A stretch of 64,000 nt of DNA, from assembly GCF_029144185.1 (NCBI RefSeq), contig NZ_CP110232.1:1756164-1820163 (forward strand), given 5' to 3'. Made by a program: the position numbers and the translations under genes. Positions within the stretch are counted from its first letter, which is position 1. Every line of letters starts with the position of its first letter. Shown here one piece after another: positions 27,489 to 37,033 of the stretch. The notes beneath the pieces are model-generated. The model was not told the origin of the DNA. It searched no databases and worked only from the letters and a program-made list of their open reading frames with translations. The DNA comes from Vagococcus intermedius. GTDB taxonomy: Bacteria > Bacillota > Bacilli > Lactobacillales > Vagococcaceae.

Positions 27489-29165
27489 ATGAAACCCAAC
27501 ATTAAAAATAATGAAACGGGTGTTTTTGGTATTGGCGGTTTAGGTGAAATCGGTAAAAACACATATGGGGTTCAATTCCAAGATGAAATTATCATTGTAG
27601 ATGCTGGTATTAAATTTCCAGAAGATGACCTACTAGGAATTGATTATGTTATTCCTGACTACAGCTATATTGTTCAAAACATTAAAAAAGTTAAAGCCTT
27701 AGTGATTACACATGGTCATGAAGATCATATTGGTGGTATTCCCTTCTTATTAAAACAAGCGAATGTACCAATCTATGCTGGTCCTTTAGCTTTAGCTCTT
27801 ATCAAAAATAAATTGGAAGAGCATGGTCTATTACGTGATGCTGAGCTTCATGAAATCAATGAAGATACTGTTATTAAGTTCCGTAAAACAGCTGTTAGCT
27901 TCTTCAGAACTACTCATAGTATTCCTGATGCTTTAGGTTTAGTTGTTAAAACACCTTCAGGTAATATTGTTTGTACAGGTGATTTTAAATTTGACTTTAC
28001 ACCAGTTGGTGAACCACCTAACTTGCAACGTATGGCAAAAATTGGAAATGAAGGCGTCTTATGTATGCTTTCAGATAGTACCAATGCTGAAGTTCCTGAA
28101 TTTACCAAATCAGAAAAAACAATTGGCCAATCAATTGAACGTATCTTTGAAAAAATTGAGGGACGCATTATATTTGCAACTTTTGCCTCAAATATCTTCC
28201 GTTTACAACAAACAGCCATGGCTGCCGTAAAAACAGGACGTAAAGTTGCTGTTTTTGGACGTAGTATGGAAAATGCCATTGTTAATGGTCAAAAATTAGG
28301 CTATATTAACGTGCCAGAAGATACTTTTGTTGATGCACGCCAAATTAATAGTATTCCAGCAAATGAAATGCTTATCTTATGTACGGGCTCACAAGGTGAA
28401 CCAATGGCTGCTTTAAGTCGAATTGCTAATGGTACTCATCGCCAAATTTCAATTCAACCTGGCGATACCGTTGTCTTTTCAAGTTCACCTATCCCAGGGA
28501 ATACGACGAGTGTAAACCGTGTTATTAACCGTTTATCAGAAGCCGGAGCTGAAGTTATTCATGGCAAAGTAAATAACATTCACACTTCTGGTCACGGTGG
28601 TCAACAAGAACAAAAATTAATGTTAAGTTTGATGAAGCCTAAATACTTTATGCCTGTTCATGGTGAATATCGTATGTTAAAAGTTCATACACAACTTGCT
28701 CAAGATACGGGCGTAGAAAAAGATAACTGTTTCATTTTAGGAAATGGTGATGTCTTAGCCTTAACTCCTGATAGCGCTCGTTTAGCCGGTCACTTTAACG
28801 CAGGTGATGTTTATGTAGACGGTAACGGTATTGGCGATATTGGTAATGTAGTTTTACGCGACCGCCGGATTCTTTCAGAGGAAGGTCTTGTCCTAGCTGT
28901 TGTTACGGTTAACTACAAGAAAAAACAAATCATGGCTGGCCCAGATATTTTATCACGTGGGTTTATCTATATGCGTGAATCAGGTAGCCTGATTAACCAA
29001 TGTCAACGTTTGTTAACAAAAGCTATTAACAAGGCGCTACAAGATCCTGAATGTAATGAAGCTGTCCTAAATGATGTTATTAGCAGTACCTTAGAGCCAT
29101 TTTTAATTGAAAAAACGGAAAGACATCCTATGATCTTACCAATGGTTTTAACAGCTGATAACTAA
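27489..29165 (+). CDS. rnjA: Ribonuclease J1
   Basis: 558-residue 5'-3' exo- and endoribonuclease, a main mRNA decay enzyme in Firmicutes. The metallo-beta-lactamase motif HGHEDH is at residues 75-80; beta-CASP pieces [27 protein letters not shown] and SSSPIPGN, and the late histidine segments HTSGHGG and [10 protein letters not shown], are present, then a C-terminal domain. The length and the rpoY partnership indicate J1 rather than J2. Expression may be governed by the structured leader upstream. Confidence 0.96.
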   Translation: MKPNIKNNETGVFGIGGLGEIGKNTYGVQFQDEIIIVDAGIKFPEDDLLGIDYVIPDYSYIVQNIKKVKALVITHGHEDHIGGIPFLLKQANVPIYAGPLALALIKNKLEEHGLLRDAELHEINEDTVIKFRKTAVSFFRTTHSIPDALGLVVKTPSGNIVCTGDFKFDFTPVGEPPNLQRMAKIGNEGVLCMLSDSTNAEVPEFTKSEKTIGQSIERIFEKIEGRIIFATFASNIFRLQQTAMAAVKTGRKVAVFGRSMENAIVNGQKLGYINVPEDTFVDARQINSIPANEMLILCTGSQGEPMAALSRIANGTHRQISIQPGDTVVFSSSPIPGNTTSVNRVINRLSEAGAEVIHGKVNNIHTSGHGGQQEQKLMLSLMKPKYFMPVHGEYRMLKVHTQLAQDTGVEKDNCFILGNGDVLALTPDSARLAGHFNAGDVYVDGNGIGDIGNVVLRDRRILSEEGLVLAVVTVNYKKKQIMAGPDILSRGFIYMRESGSLINQCQRLLTKAINKALQDPECNEAVLNDVISSTLEPFLIEKTERHPMILPMVLTADN

Positions 29166-29196
29166 AAAAAATCCCCTCACAATGAGGGGATTTTTT
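29165..29196 (+). terminator. Bidirectional terminator between rnjA and the rhodanese gene
   Basis: AAAATCCCCTCA and TGAGGGGATTTT form a 12-bp stem with a three-base loop and A/T runs on both sides; it serves both convergent genes. Confidence 0.9.
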
Positions 29197-29593
29197 ATTT
29201 AGCTCGTTTTGTCTTACCAGTCCAGCCATTGTAGCCGCCTTTTAAAATATAAACATCCGTATAGCCACTTTTGCGCAAAATATTTGCAGTACGAATACTT
29301 AATGATTTTTTTTGATCATATAAAAAAATAGGTAAATCATGGCGTAACGAGCTATGCGTCTGTTTAAATGTTGGAAAAGGAATATTACGTGCACCTAAAA
29401 TATGGCCAGCATCAAAAATATCTTTTTCTCGTACATCTATAATTTGACCTTTACGCATTTTTTCTTTAAATTCTTCTTCAGTAAGGGTTGTTGCTGATTT
29501 TTTCGCCATAATACGTAAATATAACTCATTTAAAACTAACCCTAATAAAATGGCAAATAAAATAACATTTACTACTAATAAAACTGTTCTCAC
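29195..29593 (-). CDS. Membrane-anchored rhodanese-like protein lacking the catalytic cysteine
   Basis: 132 residues: an N-terminal membrane helix (about 3-23) and a rhodanese domain (40-128) with IIDVRE, GHILGARNIP and LKGGYNGW. The active-site loop, normally Cys plus a six-residue cradle, reads YDQKKSLSIR with D93 in the cysteine position, and the protein has no cysteine at all. It cannot work as a sulfurtransferase, so a binding or scaffold role is more likely. Start is GTG at 29593 with CGGAG upstream. It is the last gene of the yqgQ-glcK-rhodanese unit. Confidence 0.88.
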   Translation of the reverse strand: MRTVLLVVNVILFAILLGLVLNELYLRIMAKKSATTLTEEEFKEKMRKGQIIDVREKDIFDAGHILGARNIPFPTFKQTHSSLRHDLPIFLYDQKKSLSIRTANILRKSGYTDVYILKGGYNGWTGKTKRAK

Positions 29594-29625
29594 ACTCCGT
29601 ACTTCCTTTCTTACTTAACCTTTTT

Positions 29626-30588
29626 CTATTTAAATGCTAAAGCCAATGAGCTTGCACCAATCACACCAGCTTCATTTCCTAACTGTGCCAATTTTACTTT
29701 CGTACTCTCACTTACTTGTGGGAAAGTAAATTGTTCAAAATAACTTTGCACACGACTTCTTAAAAATTCACCCGCTGCTGATACACCGCCACCAATCACA
29801 ATATCTGTAGGGTTTAACATATTACCGATATTACCACAAGCTAGGCCTAAATAAAAGGCTACTTTATCCACAACACTTAGTGCAAAATCATCCCCTGCTT
29901 CAGCTAAGTCGAAAATATCTTTACTTGAAACATCTTGCCCATCGTCAATATTGTATTTTAATTTAGAATCGCCTGAATAGGCTTCTGACATCGTACGAGC
30001 CAAACGTACAACACCTGTCGCACTTGCGACCGTTTCTAAACAGCCTTTCTTCCCACAGGTACAATCAAATCCTTCTGGATCAACTGTAATATGACCAATC
30101 TCCCCAGCCGCACCAACAGCTCCGTGTAAAAGATGTCCTTCTGCAATAATACCACCGCCGACACCCGTTCCTAAAGTAATGAAGGTTACATCAGGACTAT
30201 TTTCTCCTGCACCTTGCCACCGTTCACCTAAAGCTGCCACATTCGCATCATTATCAATCGCAAACGGAATACCTAAAGCTGTTTCAATTTGTTCTTTGAC
30301 CGGCTGTAACGTTGTCCAATTCAAGTTATAAGCACCTATAACGGTCCCATTCGCACGATCAACTGTTCCTGGTGTTCCCATCCCAATTCCAATAAAATCA
30401 GCTGGTGTCATCTCATATAAATCTAGACGATGTTCAATAGACTTGATAATTTCTGGCACGATTAAGGTACCATTTTCGCTCACATTTGTTTCAATACTCC
30501 ATTTTTGTTGAATAGCACCTTCTTCAGTCAAAATAGCAAATTTTACTGTTGTACCACCCAAATCAATTCCGATTAATTTACGACTCAC
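29626..30588 (-). CDS. glcK: ROK-family glucokinase
   Basis: Phosphorylates glucose to glucose-6-phosphate. The phosphate-binding DLGGTTVKFA opens the protein and the ROK zinc motif CTCGKKGCLE follows GHITVDPEG. A GTG at 30588 is eight bases after AAGGGGG and yields about 320 residues, the usual glucokinase length; the longer frame from 30636 carries this site inside it and overlaps yqgQ. Gene order yqgQ-glcK is the same as in Bacillus subtilis. Confidence 0.95.
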   Translation of the reverse strand: MSRKLIGIDLGGTTVKFAILTEEGAIQQKWSIETNVSENGTLIVPEIIKSIEHRLDLYEMTPADFIGIGMGTPGTVDRANGTVIGAYNLNWTTLQPVKEQIETALGIPFAIDNDANVAALGERWQGAGENSPDVTFITLGTGVGGGIIAEGHLLHGAVGAAGEIGHITVDPEGFDCTCGKKGCLETVASATGVVRLARTMSEAYSGDSKLKYNIDDGQDVSSKDIFDLAEAGDDFALSVVDKVAFYLGLACGNIGNMLNPTDIVIGGGVSAAGEFLRSRVQSYFEQFTFPQVSESTKVKLAQLGNEAGVIGASSLALAFK

Positions 30589-30601
30589 ACTTACTTCCCC
30601 C

Positions 30602-30820
30602 TTATTTTGTTTGCTCTTTCTTAAGTTCTTCTTCATGCTCTCTTAAAAGTACCCCTTTTACTATTTGATATGTTTTTAGATCAAGTACTTGAGCACGGTA
30701 TAAACTATCAATTTCGATTGCCATCATCTCAATATCCCACAATCTTTTCCCAACATAGACAACGGAACCATAATTTTTCAATAGTTGTTGAACATCATAT
30801 AACGTGTGATAGGTTTTCAT
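30602..30820 (-). CDS. yqgQ: YqgQ family small protein
   Basis: A 72-residue helical protein of the DUF910/YqgQ family (MKTYHTLYDVQQLLKNYGSV, then DIEMMAIEIDSLY). Function is unknown; it is nearly always found directly before glcK. The ATG at 30820 has AAGGA eight bases upstream, better than the ATG at 30829. In Bacillus and related genomes the rhomboid gene gluP precedes it; here gluP is 7.6 kb away, beyond the arc operon. Confidence 0.88.
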   Translation of the reverse strand: MKTYHTLYDVQQLLKNYGSVVYVGKRLWDIEMMAIEIDSLYRAQVLDLKTYQIVKGVLLREHEEELKKEQTK

Positions 30821-30997
30821 TCGCCACATCCTTCTGTAACATTTGGTACTTATCTTAAGACTACACTCTTATGATGCTTTAAAATATCACCAAATGAGTC
30901 AATCTAATGCTATGATAAATTATACTAATAAGCCTTCATTTTAGCAAACGCTATTACAAAAAAATAAAGTGTTAACAGACATATTCTCTAAGATTTC

Positions 30998-31045
30998 ACA
31001 AAAAGAAACACCACTTAACTAAATTTAAGTGGTGTTTCTTTTTGT
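30998..31045 (-). terminator. Intrinsic terminator after the arc operon
   Basis: A 21-bp perfect stem (30998-31018 with 31025-31045) and a six-base loop lie just after the transporter stop codon. Confidence 0.85.
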
Positions 31046-31052
31046 ACTACTT

Positions 31053-32498
31053 TTATGCTAATAACATCGCACCTATCAAAACTAATAAGTTCATTACTGC
31101 AATCACAATCATCGGTTTCATCATAAATTTCATCCAAGTAGAATAATTTACTTTAGAAATTTCTAAGCCACCCATGACAACACCTGAAGTTGGTGTAATT
31201 AAATTAATTAATCCACATCCTGATGTAAAAATTAGAACCATAACATCTGGACTCAAGCCAATACCACTAGCCAAACCACCCATAACTGGGATAGACACAT
31301 AAGCTAATCCTGAAGTTGAAGGGATTAAGAATGTCAGTAATAAGTACAAGACATAGGCCGCAATTACAAATAGAATTGGAGATAAGCCTTGTAAACCACC
31401 GGCTGCTTTATCCAAAATATATAAATCTAGATGCGTTTGGGCCATTAAAACAGACGCCCCTCTAGCTACTACAATAATTAAAACAACTGACAACATATCT
31501 TTTGTACCATCAAGGAAATGATCAATAATCTCAGTTTCACTAAACCCTTGAATTAACGCAATAATCAGTCCCATAATGAAGAACCACATTGCTAAATCTC
31601 CAAAGTACCAGCTACCAAAACTTTCCCCTGTTAAAAATGATGTCCAACCTGAGAAGATTGTGACATTAAATGAATCCCAAGGGATTAGAGACGTCACCAT
31701 CACGATGAAACAAATCGCAAAAACGCTTAGGATAATTTTATGTTTTTTAGTAAATTCTAAACTAGCATTTTCGTCTTTACCAAATGTGTCCATCATATCT
31801 TGTTGCTCTTGGAGTGACAAGATAGTCGAACCTTTGTCAGCTTTAACTTTCTTAGCATAACGCATGACATAGAAAATACAAAAGGCAGTTGTTGTAAACC
31901 ATAGACACATGCCGCCTAATAGAATGATTCCGGTATTCGGTTGGATATCAATTCCTTTTAAGGCATCCATCGCAACCCCTGTTGCAAATGGGTTAACCGT
32001 CGAACCTATAACCCCAGCACCGGAACCTAGTAGAATAGTCCCGACAGATACGATCGTATCAAAGCCTGCGGCAACCATTGTGGCAGTGATTAATAAATAA
32101 AAAGGTAATGTTTCTTCTGACATACCATATGTTGAGCCACCAATTGAAAATAGCACCATTAGGATTGGAATAATGATAAGCTCATTTCCTTTTAGTTTTT
32201 TTACAACATTTTTAATCCCAGCTTCTAAGGCACCAGTCATTGTAACAATATTTAAAAAGCCACCTAAAACTAAAATAAAGACACAGATATCAATTGCATC
32301 ACGGAAACCATTAAATGGTGACATGACAATATCAGATATTTTAGCACCAATAACATGATCCACAGTTTCAGTTCCACCTGCTGGAACAGTTGGGGTAAAC
32401 GTCTTTCCTGATACAATCCATGTCACAATACCTAAAGCAATAATAATAATAAATAAAATGCTAAATGAGGATAGAGTTTTCTTTTCTTTTTTCATCAT
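31053..32498 (-). CDS. YfcC-family transporter in arc operon, putative arginine/ornithine exchanger
   Basis: 481 residues with about eleven or twelve membrane helices of the YfcC/C4-dicarboxylate anaerobic carrier superfamily (SIGGSTYGMSEETLPFY, GAGVIGSTVNPFATG, LIPSTSGLAYVSIPVMGG). As last gene of an arginine deiminase operon it is probably the arginine-ornithine exchanger; many lactic acid bacteria carry YfcC-type proteins here in place of or beside the APC-type ArcD. Two adjacent ATGs are possible (32498, 32495). The only good Shine-Dalgarno, AAAGGAAG, is 31 bases upstream, with a perfect hairpin between (see 32507-32528). Confidence 0.85.
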   Translation of the reverse strand: MMKKEKKTLSSFSILFIIIIALGIVTWIVSGKTFTPTVPAGGTETVDHVIGAKISDIVMSPFNGFRDAIDICVFILVLGGFLNIVTMTGALEAGIKNVVKKLKGNELIIIPILMVLFSIGGSTYGMSEETLPFYLLITATMVAAGFDTIVSVGTILLGSGAGVIGSTVNPFATGVAMDALKGIDIQPNTGIILLGGMCLWFTTTAFCIFYVMRYAKKVKADKGSTILSLQEQQDMMDTFGKDENASLEFTKKHKIILSVFAICFIVMVTSLIPWDSFNVTIFSGWTSFLTGESFGSWYFGDLAMWFFIMGLIIALIQGFSETEIIDHFLDGTKDMLSVVLIIVVARGASVLMAQTHLDLYILDKAAGGLQGLSPILFVIAAYVLYLLLTFLIPSTSGLAYVSIPVMGGLASGIGLSPDVMVLIFTSGCGLINLITPTSGVVMGGLEISKVNYSTWMKFMMKPMIVIAVMNLLVLIGAMLLA

Positions 32499-32506
32499 GT
32501 TTGGTA

Positions 32507-32528
32507 GTATATTCTCTTTAGAATATAC
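32507..32528 (-). promoter_or_regulatory. Perfect 22-bp inverted repeat between Shine-Dalgarno and start of the arc transporter
   Basis: GTATATTC-TCTTTA-GAATATAC. On the mRNA the 8-bp stem would bring AAAGGAAG (about 32530-32537) to within about nine bases of the ATG at 32498. It could instead be a protein-binding operator. Confidence 0.6.
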
Positions 32529-32569
32529 GCTTCCTTTCTATCAAAAGTCAACGACTACCTATTCTGATA

Positions 32570-33277
32570 CTAAAAGTCACAACTAAAATCCAAATCGAAA
32601 AAAGCCAAGTCATGATAGGTTAAATACTTATGTTTGTAACTGATTTTCTTTTCATCTACTAATTTTTTAATAACATGACTCGTTGTTTCCCTTGTAGCGC
32701 CACTGCTTCTAGAAATATCATTTAATAAAATGGGATAGGGTACTTCCACCTCACCATAATAATTTTTCTCACCTAAACGTACCATTAATAGCGCTAAACT
32801 ATATCTAATGCGATCAGCTGCCGAAGAAGTGACACAACATTGGATTTTTAGTATATGTTGTTTCAATATCTCAGATAGTGTTGTGATTAAATACATCATT
32901 TCGTCATTATTCTGTTTCGCAACCTTTTCAAAGACTTCCGTTGGAAAATAATACACTTCGATATCGGTTAAAGCCTGCACGGTATAATCATAAGCATAGT
33001 CAGAAAATAAACCAACATAAGGAAAGAATGCTTCCTGTTTATGAAAATTCAAATAAAAATAATCACCTGAAGGATCAATTCTTTCACATTTAACAGCTCC
33101 CTCTACAAGATGATATAGCCGGTTGCGCTTGTCACCACAGTCAAATAATACTTGCCCTTTTTTATAGGTTCGCTTATAAAAATGTTGAGATAACTCATAA
33201 AATTCTGAATCAGTTAAATTTTTGAATTCTGGTTGTTTTCTTACTTTTTCAAGTTCTGTATTATTTTTGTCTACCAT
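32570..33277 (-). CDS. arcR: Crp/Fnr family regulator of the arc operon
   Basis: 235 residues: a cyclic-nucleotide-binding-like beta roll (about 20-140, KKGQVLFDCGDKRNRLYHLVEGAVK) and a C-terminal HTH (LNDISRSSGATRETTSHVIKKL). No Fnr-type N-terminal iron-sulfur cysteine cluster is present; the CC pair near residue 150 is not one. In other lactic acid bacteria and staphylococci ArcR proteins in this position activate the arc operon, often in anaerobiosis. It follows arcC by 48 bases and precedes the transporter. Confidence 0.88.
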   Translation of the reverse strand: MVDKNNTELEKVRKQPEFKNLTDSEFYELSQHFYKRTYKKGQVLFDCGDKRNRLYHLVEGAVKCERIDPSGDYFYLNFHKQEAFFPYVGLFSDYAYDYTVQALTDIEVYYFPTEVFEKVAKQNNDEMMYLITTLSEILKQHILKIQCCVTSSAADRIRYSLALLMVRLGEKNYYGEVEVPYPILLNDISRSSGATRETTSHVIKKLVDEKKISYKHKYLTYHDLAFFDLDFSCDF

Positions 33278-33325
33278 GTAATCTTCCCCAAGTCTTTTTA
33301 TGTCTTATATAGTAGTTGCTACTAA

Positions 33326-34261
33326 TTAATCTGCAACAATCACAGTTCCTACTTCTTTTTTACCAAAATCAGCTAAGCACTCTAGTGATGTAATGATCGC
33401 TTTACCTTTTGGTTTATTTTCTAAGAATGTTAAAACAGCTTCTACCTTAGGTAACATACTCCCTGCAGCAAAATGGCCAGCCTCTTTATATTCTTTTAAC
33501 TCACTTACTGTGATGGTTTCCAATTTTTGTTCATCTGCTGTACCATAATTAATTGCGACATTATCAACACCTGTTAAGATGATGAATAAGTCAGCTTCCA
33601 CTAATTCTGCTAATTTTTCTGAGGCAAAATCCTTATCGATAACAGCTTCTACACCTGTCATACTCGGTGCAACAACTGGAATTCCTCCACCACCTGCTGA
33701 TATTGTGATTATATCATTATCTAACAACGTATTTATAGTTTTGTGTCCGATAATATCGATAGGTTTCGGACTTGCTACAACTTTTCGCCAACCTCGTCCA
33801 GCATCCTCTTTAAATGTTACTTCTGATTTAGCCATTTCTTCTTTAGCTTGATCTTCAGTTAAGAATGGACCAATTGGTTTTGTTGGATTTTTAAAGGCCG
33901 GATCATTTTGATCAACCACTACTTCTGTTACTAATGTTGCGACTTCTTTTTCTATCCCTGTTGCTTTAAGTTCTCTTACTAAAGCATTTTCTAACCAATA
34001 ACCAATACTACCTTGCGTCATAGCAACACATGAATCTAGCGGCATTGCTGGATTTTTTTCACTATCAGCTGCTTGCTGTTGTAATAATAAATTACCAACT
34101 TGTGGACCGTTACCATGAGAAATAGTTAATTTATGGCCCCCTTCAATTAAGTTTACCATATATTTTGCTGTTGTTTGTAAGGCTTTTTGTTGTGCTTCTG
34201 CACTTGCATCATCAGATAAAATGGCATTGCCACCTAATGCTAAAACGATTTTATTTGACAT
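33326..34261 (-). CDS. arcC: Carbamate kinase
   Basis: Transfers phosphate from carbamoyl phosphate to ADP, the ATP-yielding last step of the arginine deiminase pathway. The 311-residue amino-acid-kinase fold shows [34 protein letters not shown] and the C-terminal [25 protein letters not shown] precedes the ATG. A hairpin with T-run separates it from arcB, so its level may be lower than arcA-arcB. Confidence 0.97.
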   Translation of the reverse strand: MSNKIVLALGGNAILSDDASAEAQQKALQTTAKYMVNLIEGGHKLTISHGNGPQVGNLLLQQQAADSEKNPAMPLDSCVAMTQGSIGYWLENALVRELKATGIEKEVATLVTEVVVDQNDPAFKNPTKPIGPFLTEDQAKEEMAKSEVTFKEDAGRGWRKVVASPKPIDIIGHKTINTLLDNDIITISAGGGGIPVVAPSMTGVEAVIDKDFASEKLAELVEADLFIILTGVDNVAINYGTADEQKLETITVSELKEYKEAGHFAAGSMLPKVEAVLTFLENKPKGKAIITSLECLADFGKKEVGTVIVAD

Positions 34262-34290
34262 AATTTATTCCCCATCTCCATTTTTTTAAT

Positions 34291-34327
34291 AAAAAAGCAG
34301 CACCCTAGCTATGTAGCGATGCTGCTT
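34291..34327 (-). terminator. Hairpin with T-run between arcB and arcC
   Basis: On the minus strand AAGCAGCA pairs with TGCTGCTT, enclosing a further GCTA-rich stem, followed by six T. It looks like a partial terminator within the operon. Confidence 0.7.
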
Positions 34328-34353
34328 CTTTGACAAACGATATTTAACTATTC

Positions 34354-35373
34354 CTAAACTCTAGGAATAAATAAATTGCCTAGGGTTGCAGCCATAATTG
34401 CTTTGATTGAATGCATTCTGTTTTCTGCTTCTTCAAAATGACGGCCATATTTACTTCTAAAGACTTCATCTGTAATTTCCATTTCGCTAATACCGAATTT
34501 TTCTTCTACCATTTTACCGTATTCAGTTTCTGTATCATGGAAGGCTGGTAAACAGTGTAAGACAATCAAGTCTCCATCCATATTGCCTGTTTTTTCTAAC
34601 ATATCCATATTAATTTGGTAAGGTTTTAATAAATTAACACGTTCTTCAAATTTATCTTCTTCACCCATTGATACCCACACATCTGTATATAATACGTTAG
34701 CATCAGCAACACCTTTGGCAACATCATCTGTAATCATTAATTGACTACCAGATACTTTTGCAAATTCCTCAGCGTATTCGATAACTTCTGCTGTTGGGAA
34801 TAATTCAGTTGGCGCACAGATACGTACGTTAACTCCTAAAATAGCACCTGTTACTAATAAACTGTTGGCCATATTGTTACGACCATCTCCAACGTATACT
34901 AAGTTAATTCCTTCTAAACGACCAAAGTTTTCTTTTACTGTCATAAAGTCAGCGATCATTTGCGTTGGGTGCCATTCATCTGTTAAACCGTTCCATACTG
35001 GCACGCCTGAATGTTCTGCTAAACCTTCAACAACTTCTTGGCTAAAGCCACGGAATTCAATCCCATCAAACATACTACCTAACACTTTAGCTGTATCTTC
35101 AACAGATTCTTTTTTACCTAATTGGATGTCATTTTTACCTAAAAATTCTGGGTGAGCCCCCAAGTCAATTGATGCTGTTGTAAAAGCTGAACGAGTTCTT
35201 GTTGATGTTTTTTCAAATAATAGCGCAATATTTTTTCCTTCTAAATAATGATGTGGAATGCCACGTTTTTTAAGATCTTTCACATGAATAGAGAAATCGA
35301 TTAAATATTCTAATTCTTCTCTACTGAAGTCTTTTTCTGCTAATAAGCTACGTCCTTGAAATACTGATGTCAT
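34354..35373 (-). CDS. arcB: Ornithine carbamoyltransferase, catabolic
   Basis: Splits citrulline with phosphate into ornithine and carbamoyl phosphate. The carbamoyl-phosphate loop [12 protein letters not shown], the HPTQM motif and the ornithine-binding HCLPAFHD are present in 339 residues. Operon position between arcA and arcC points to the catabolic direction; no arginine biosynthesis genes are near. AGAGGAGAGAG precedes the ATG, itself just after a strong hairpin. Confidence 0.97.
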   Translation of the reverse strand: MTSVFQGRSLLAEKDFSREELEYLIDFSIHVKDLKKRGIPHHYLEGKNIALLFEKTSTRTRSAFTTASIDLGAHPEFLGKNDIQLGKKESVEDTAKVLGSMFDGIEFRGFSQEVVEGLAEHSGVPVWNGLTDEWHPTQMIADFMTVKENFGRLEGINLVYVGDGRNNMANSLLVTGAILGVNVRICAPTELFPTAEVIEYAEEFAKVSGSQLMITDDVAKGVADANVLYTDVWVSMGEEDKFEERVNLLKPYQINMDMLEKTGNMDGDLIVLHCLPAFHDTETEYGKMVEEKFGISEMEITDEVFRSKYGRHFEEAENRMHSIKAIMAATLGNLFIPRV

Positions 35374-35395
35374 CTTGCTCTCTCCTCTTAATTGA

Positions 35396-35423
35396 CTCTA
35401 CTGTGGTCTTTACCACAGTAGAG
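35396..35423 (-). promoter_or_regulatory. Intercistronic hairpin between arcA and arcB
   Basis: A 12-bp perfect stem (CTCTACTGTGGT with its complement) and a four-base loop. On the transcribed strand it is followed by TCAATT rather than a T-run, so it looks like an mRNA processing or stabilising element just upstream of the arcB ribosome binding site. Confidence 0.6.
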
Positions 35424-35489
35424 AATTTTCTTTTTAGTTGTGTCATTTTTATTTATAAATAATATAATGGCATATCTTGATAGTCTAAC

Positions 35490-36716
35490 TTAGATATCTT
35501 CACGAACTAATGGCATACTCATGCAACGAGGGCCGCCACGACCACGAACTAATTCACTACCTGGAATATAGTTTAATTTAACACCCGCTTCTTCTAATTT
35601 TTTATTAGTAATTGGGTTACGATCATAAACAACTACCTCACCTGGAGCGATTGTTAAGGTATTTGACCCATCATTCCATTGTTCACGAGCTGCTGCTGTT
35701 AAGTTGTTACCACCACAACGGATTAATTGAACATTATTAATTCCTAAATATTTATTTAAAATATTTTCTAATGTTTCATGTTCTTCTTTAATATCAAGTT
35801 CACCATTTTCGCCTTGAGAAATTGAATAAACAGTTAAGTCTCCTTCAATTTCTGGATGGATAGTAAATTTATCATAGTCAACCATCGTAAAGACTGTATC
35901 TAAATGCATAAATTTACGTTCGCTACCGATATCAAATGCTAATACACGTTTGAAACCTAAGTTTTTATCGAAAATATTTTTAGCAAGTTTTTCAATAGAA
36001 GCGGCATCCGTTCTTTGAGAAATACCTACAGCTAATAAATCTTTAGAAAGGATTAATTCATCTCCACCTTCAATACGTGTTGTTTCTGTACGGTCGTATA
36101 CCAATGGTACATCTGCATCTTTAAATCTTGGGTGATATTTAAAGATATATTTACCATATAGTGTTTCACGTCTTCTTGTAACTGAATACATTTTATTTAA
36201 TGATACCCCATGTCCCATTGTAGCAAATGGATCACGTGTGAAATATAAGTTTGGCATTGGATCAATCGCAAATGGATAATCTGATTCAATCATATCAGCT
36301 AAACCTTTGTTTTTTAATTCAGGTAATTCAACTTTTTGAATTCCAGCCATTGTTTTGTCAATTAACTCACGCATATCTGTCATGCTAGATAACATATCAT
36401 GAATTAATGCTTTTAATTCAGTTCCACGAATATTCGCTTCATCTAAATACTCTTCAATAAATGCTGCTTTGACTTCTGGATCAGCAATTGCCTCAGCTGC
36501 CAAATCTTCTAAATAAAGGACTTCAATCTCTTTGTCTCTTAACAGTTGTGCAAACCGATCATGTTCGACCTGTGCTTGTTCTAGAAATGGAATATCATCA
36601 AATAATAGCTCATCTAAGTAATCTGGCATTAAATTTTCTAGTTCTTTACCTGGTCGATGTAATAACACCGTTTTCAATTTTCCAATCTCTGATGTAATAT
36701 GAATTGGTTTGTTCAT
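35490..36716 (-). CDS. arcA: Arginine deiminase
   Basis: Converts arginine to citrulline and ammonia, the first step of the pathway, giving acid tolerance and ATP. 408 residues with the catalytic cysteine C398 in [11 protein letters not shown] and the substrate pieces [18 protein letters not shown] and MHLDTVF. GGGAGG is seven bases before the ATG. It heads arcA-arcB-arcC-arcR-transporter and has a cre-like site upstream. Confidence 0.98.
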   Translation of the reverse strand: MNKPIHITSEIGKLKTVLLHRPGKELENLMPDYLDELLFDDIPFLEQAQVEHDRFAQLLRDKEIEVLYLEDLAAEAIADPEVKAAFIEEYLDEANIRGTELKALIHDMLSSMTDMRELIDKTMAGIQKVELPELKNKGLADMIESDYPFAIDPMPNLYFTRDPFATMGHGVSLNKMYSVTRRRETLYGKYIFKYHPRFKDADVPLVYDRTETTRIEGGDELILSKDLLAVGISQRTDAASIEKLAKNIFDKNLGFKRVLAFDIGSERKFMHLDTVFTMVDYDKFTIHPEIEGDLTVYSISQGENGELDIKEEHETLENILNKYLGINNVQLIRCGGNNLTAAAREQWNDGSNTLTIAPGEVVVYDRNPITNKKLEEAGVKLNYIPGSELVRGRGGPRCMSMPLVREDI

Positions 36717-36868
36717 TTGTAAAGCCTCCCTTTAGTCATTTATGTTACACCCATAGATTACCAAATCTTCTAAAGTTTACTGTGAGGTTTTTAGCATCCT
36801 GTTTGCCCAATTTTTCACATTATTCAAATAGTTTGTATAAAGTTTCATCTTTTTTTTTCTTACTCGAT

Positions 36869-36882
36869 AGTAAGCGCTTTCT
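36869..36882. promoter_or_regulatory. cre-like site upstream of arcA
   Basis: AGTAAGCGCTTTCT matches the catabolite-responsive element core (TGNAANCGNNNNCA-like) at most positions, about 150 bases before the arcA start. CcpA repression of arginine catabolism by glucose is known in related bacteria; binding here is inferred. Confidence 0.55.
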
Positions 36883-36996
36883 GTTTTTATAGATATTCTA
36901 CTTTTTTTACGAATATTCATCATTTTTTTGCATATTTTTTTTAAATAAAAGTAAAATTAACAAAAATAGCTTACAAAATGTTTGTTTTATAACAAA

Positions 36997-37025
36997 TAAA
37001 AAAGCCTATGACTAACATAGGCTTT
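36997..37025 (-). terminator. Intrinsic terminator after the antiporter gene
   Basis: AAAGCCTATG (37001-37010) pairs with CATAGGCTTT (37016-37025), five-base loop, T-run on the minus strand. Confidence 0.82.
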
Positions 37026-37033
37026 CCATTTAA

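Larger units (their letters stand above)
36717..37033 (-). other. Regulatory region upstream of arcA
   Basis: About 317 bases, AT-rich. It holds a cre-like site (36869-36882), a short palindrome ATGAATATTCGT near 36910-36921 on the minus strand, half-sites TGTGA and CTCACA in the 36780-36830 part that may suit a Crp/Fnr regulator, and the antiporter terminator at its far end. I could not fix the -10/-35 elements. Confidence 0.45.

Noticed and set aside
27914-28279. 121-residue antisense frame over rnjA
   Set aside because: Shadow of a well-supported RNase J1 gene; no start signals.
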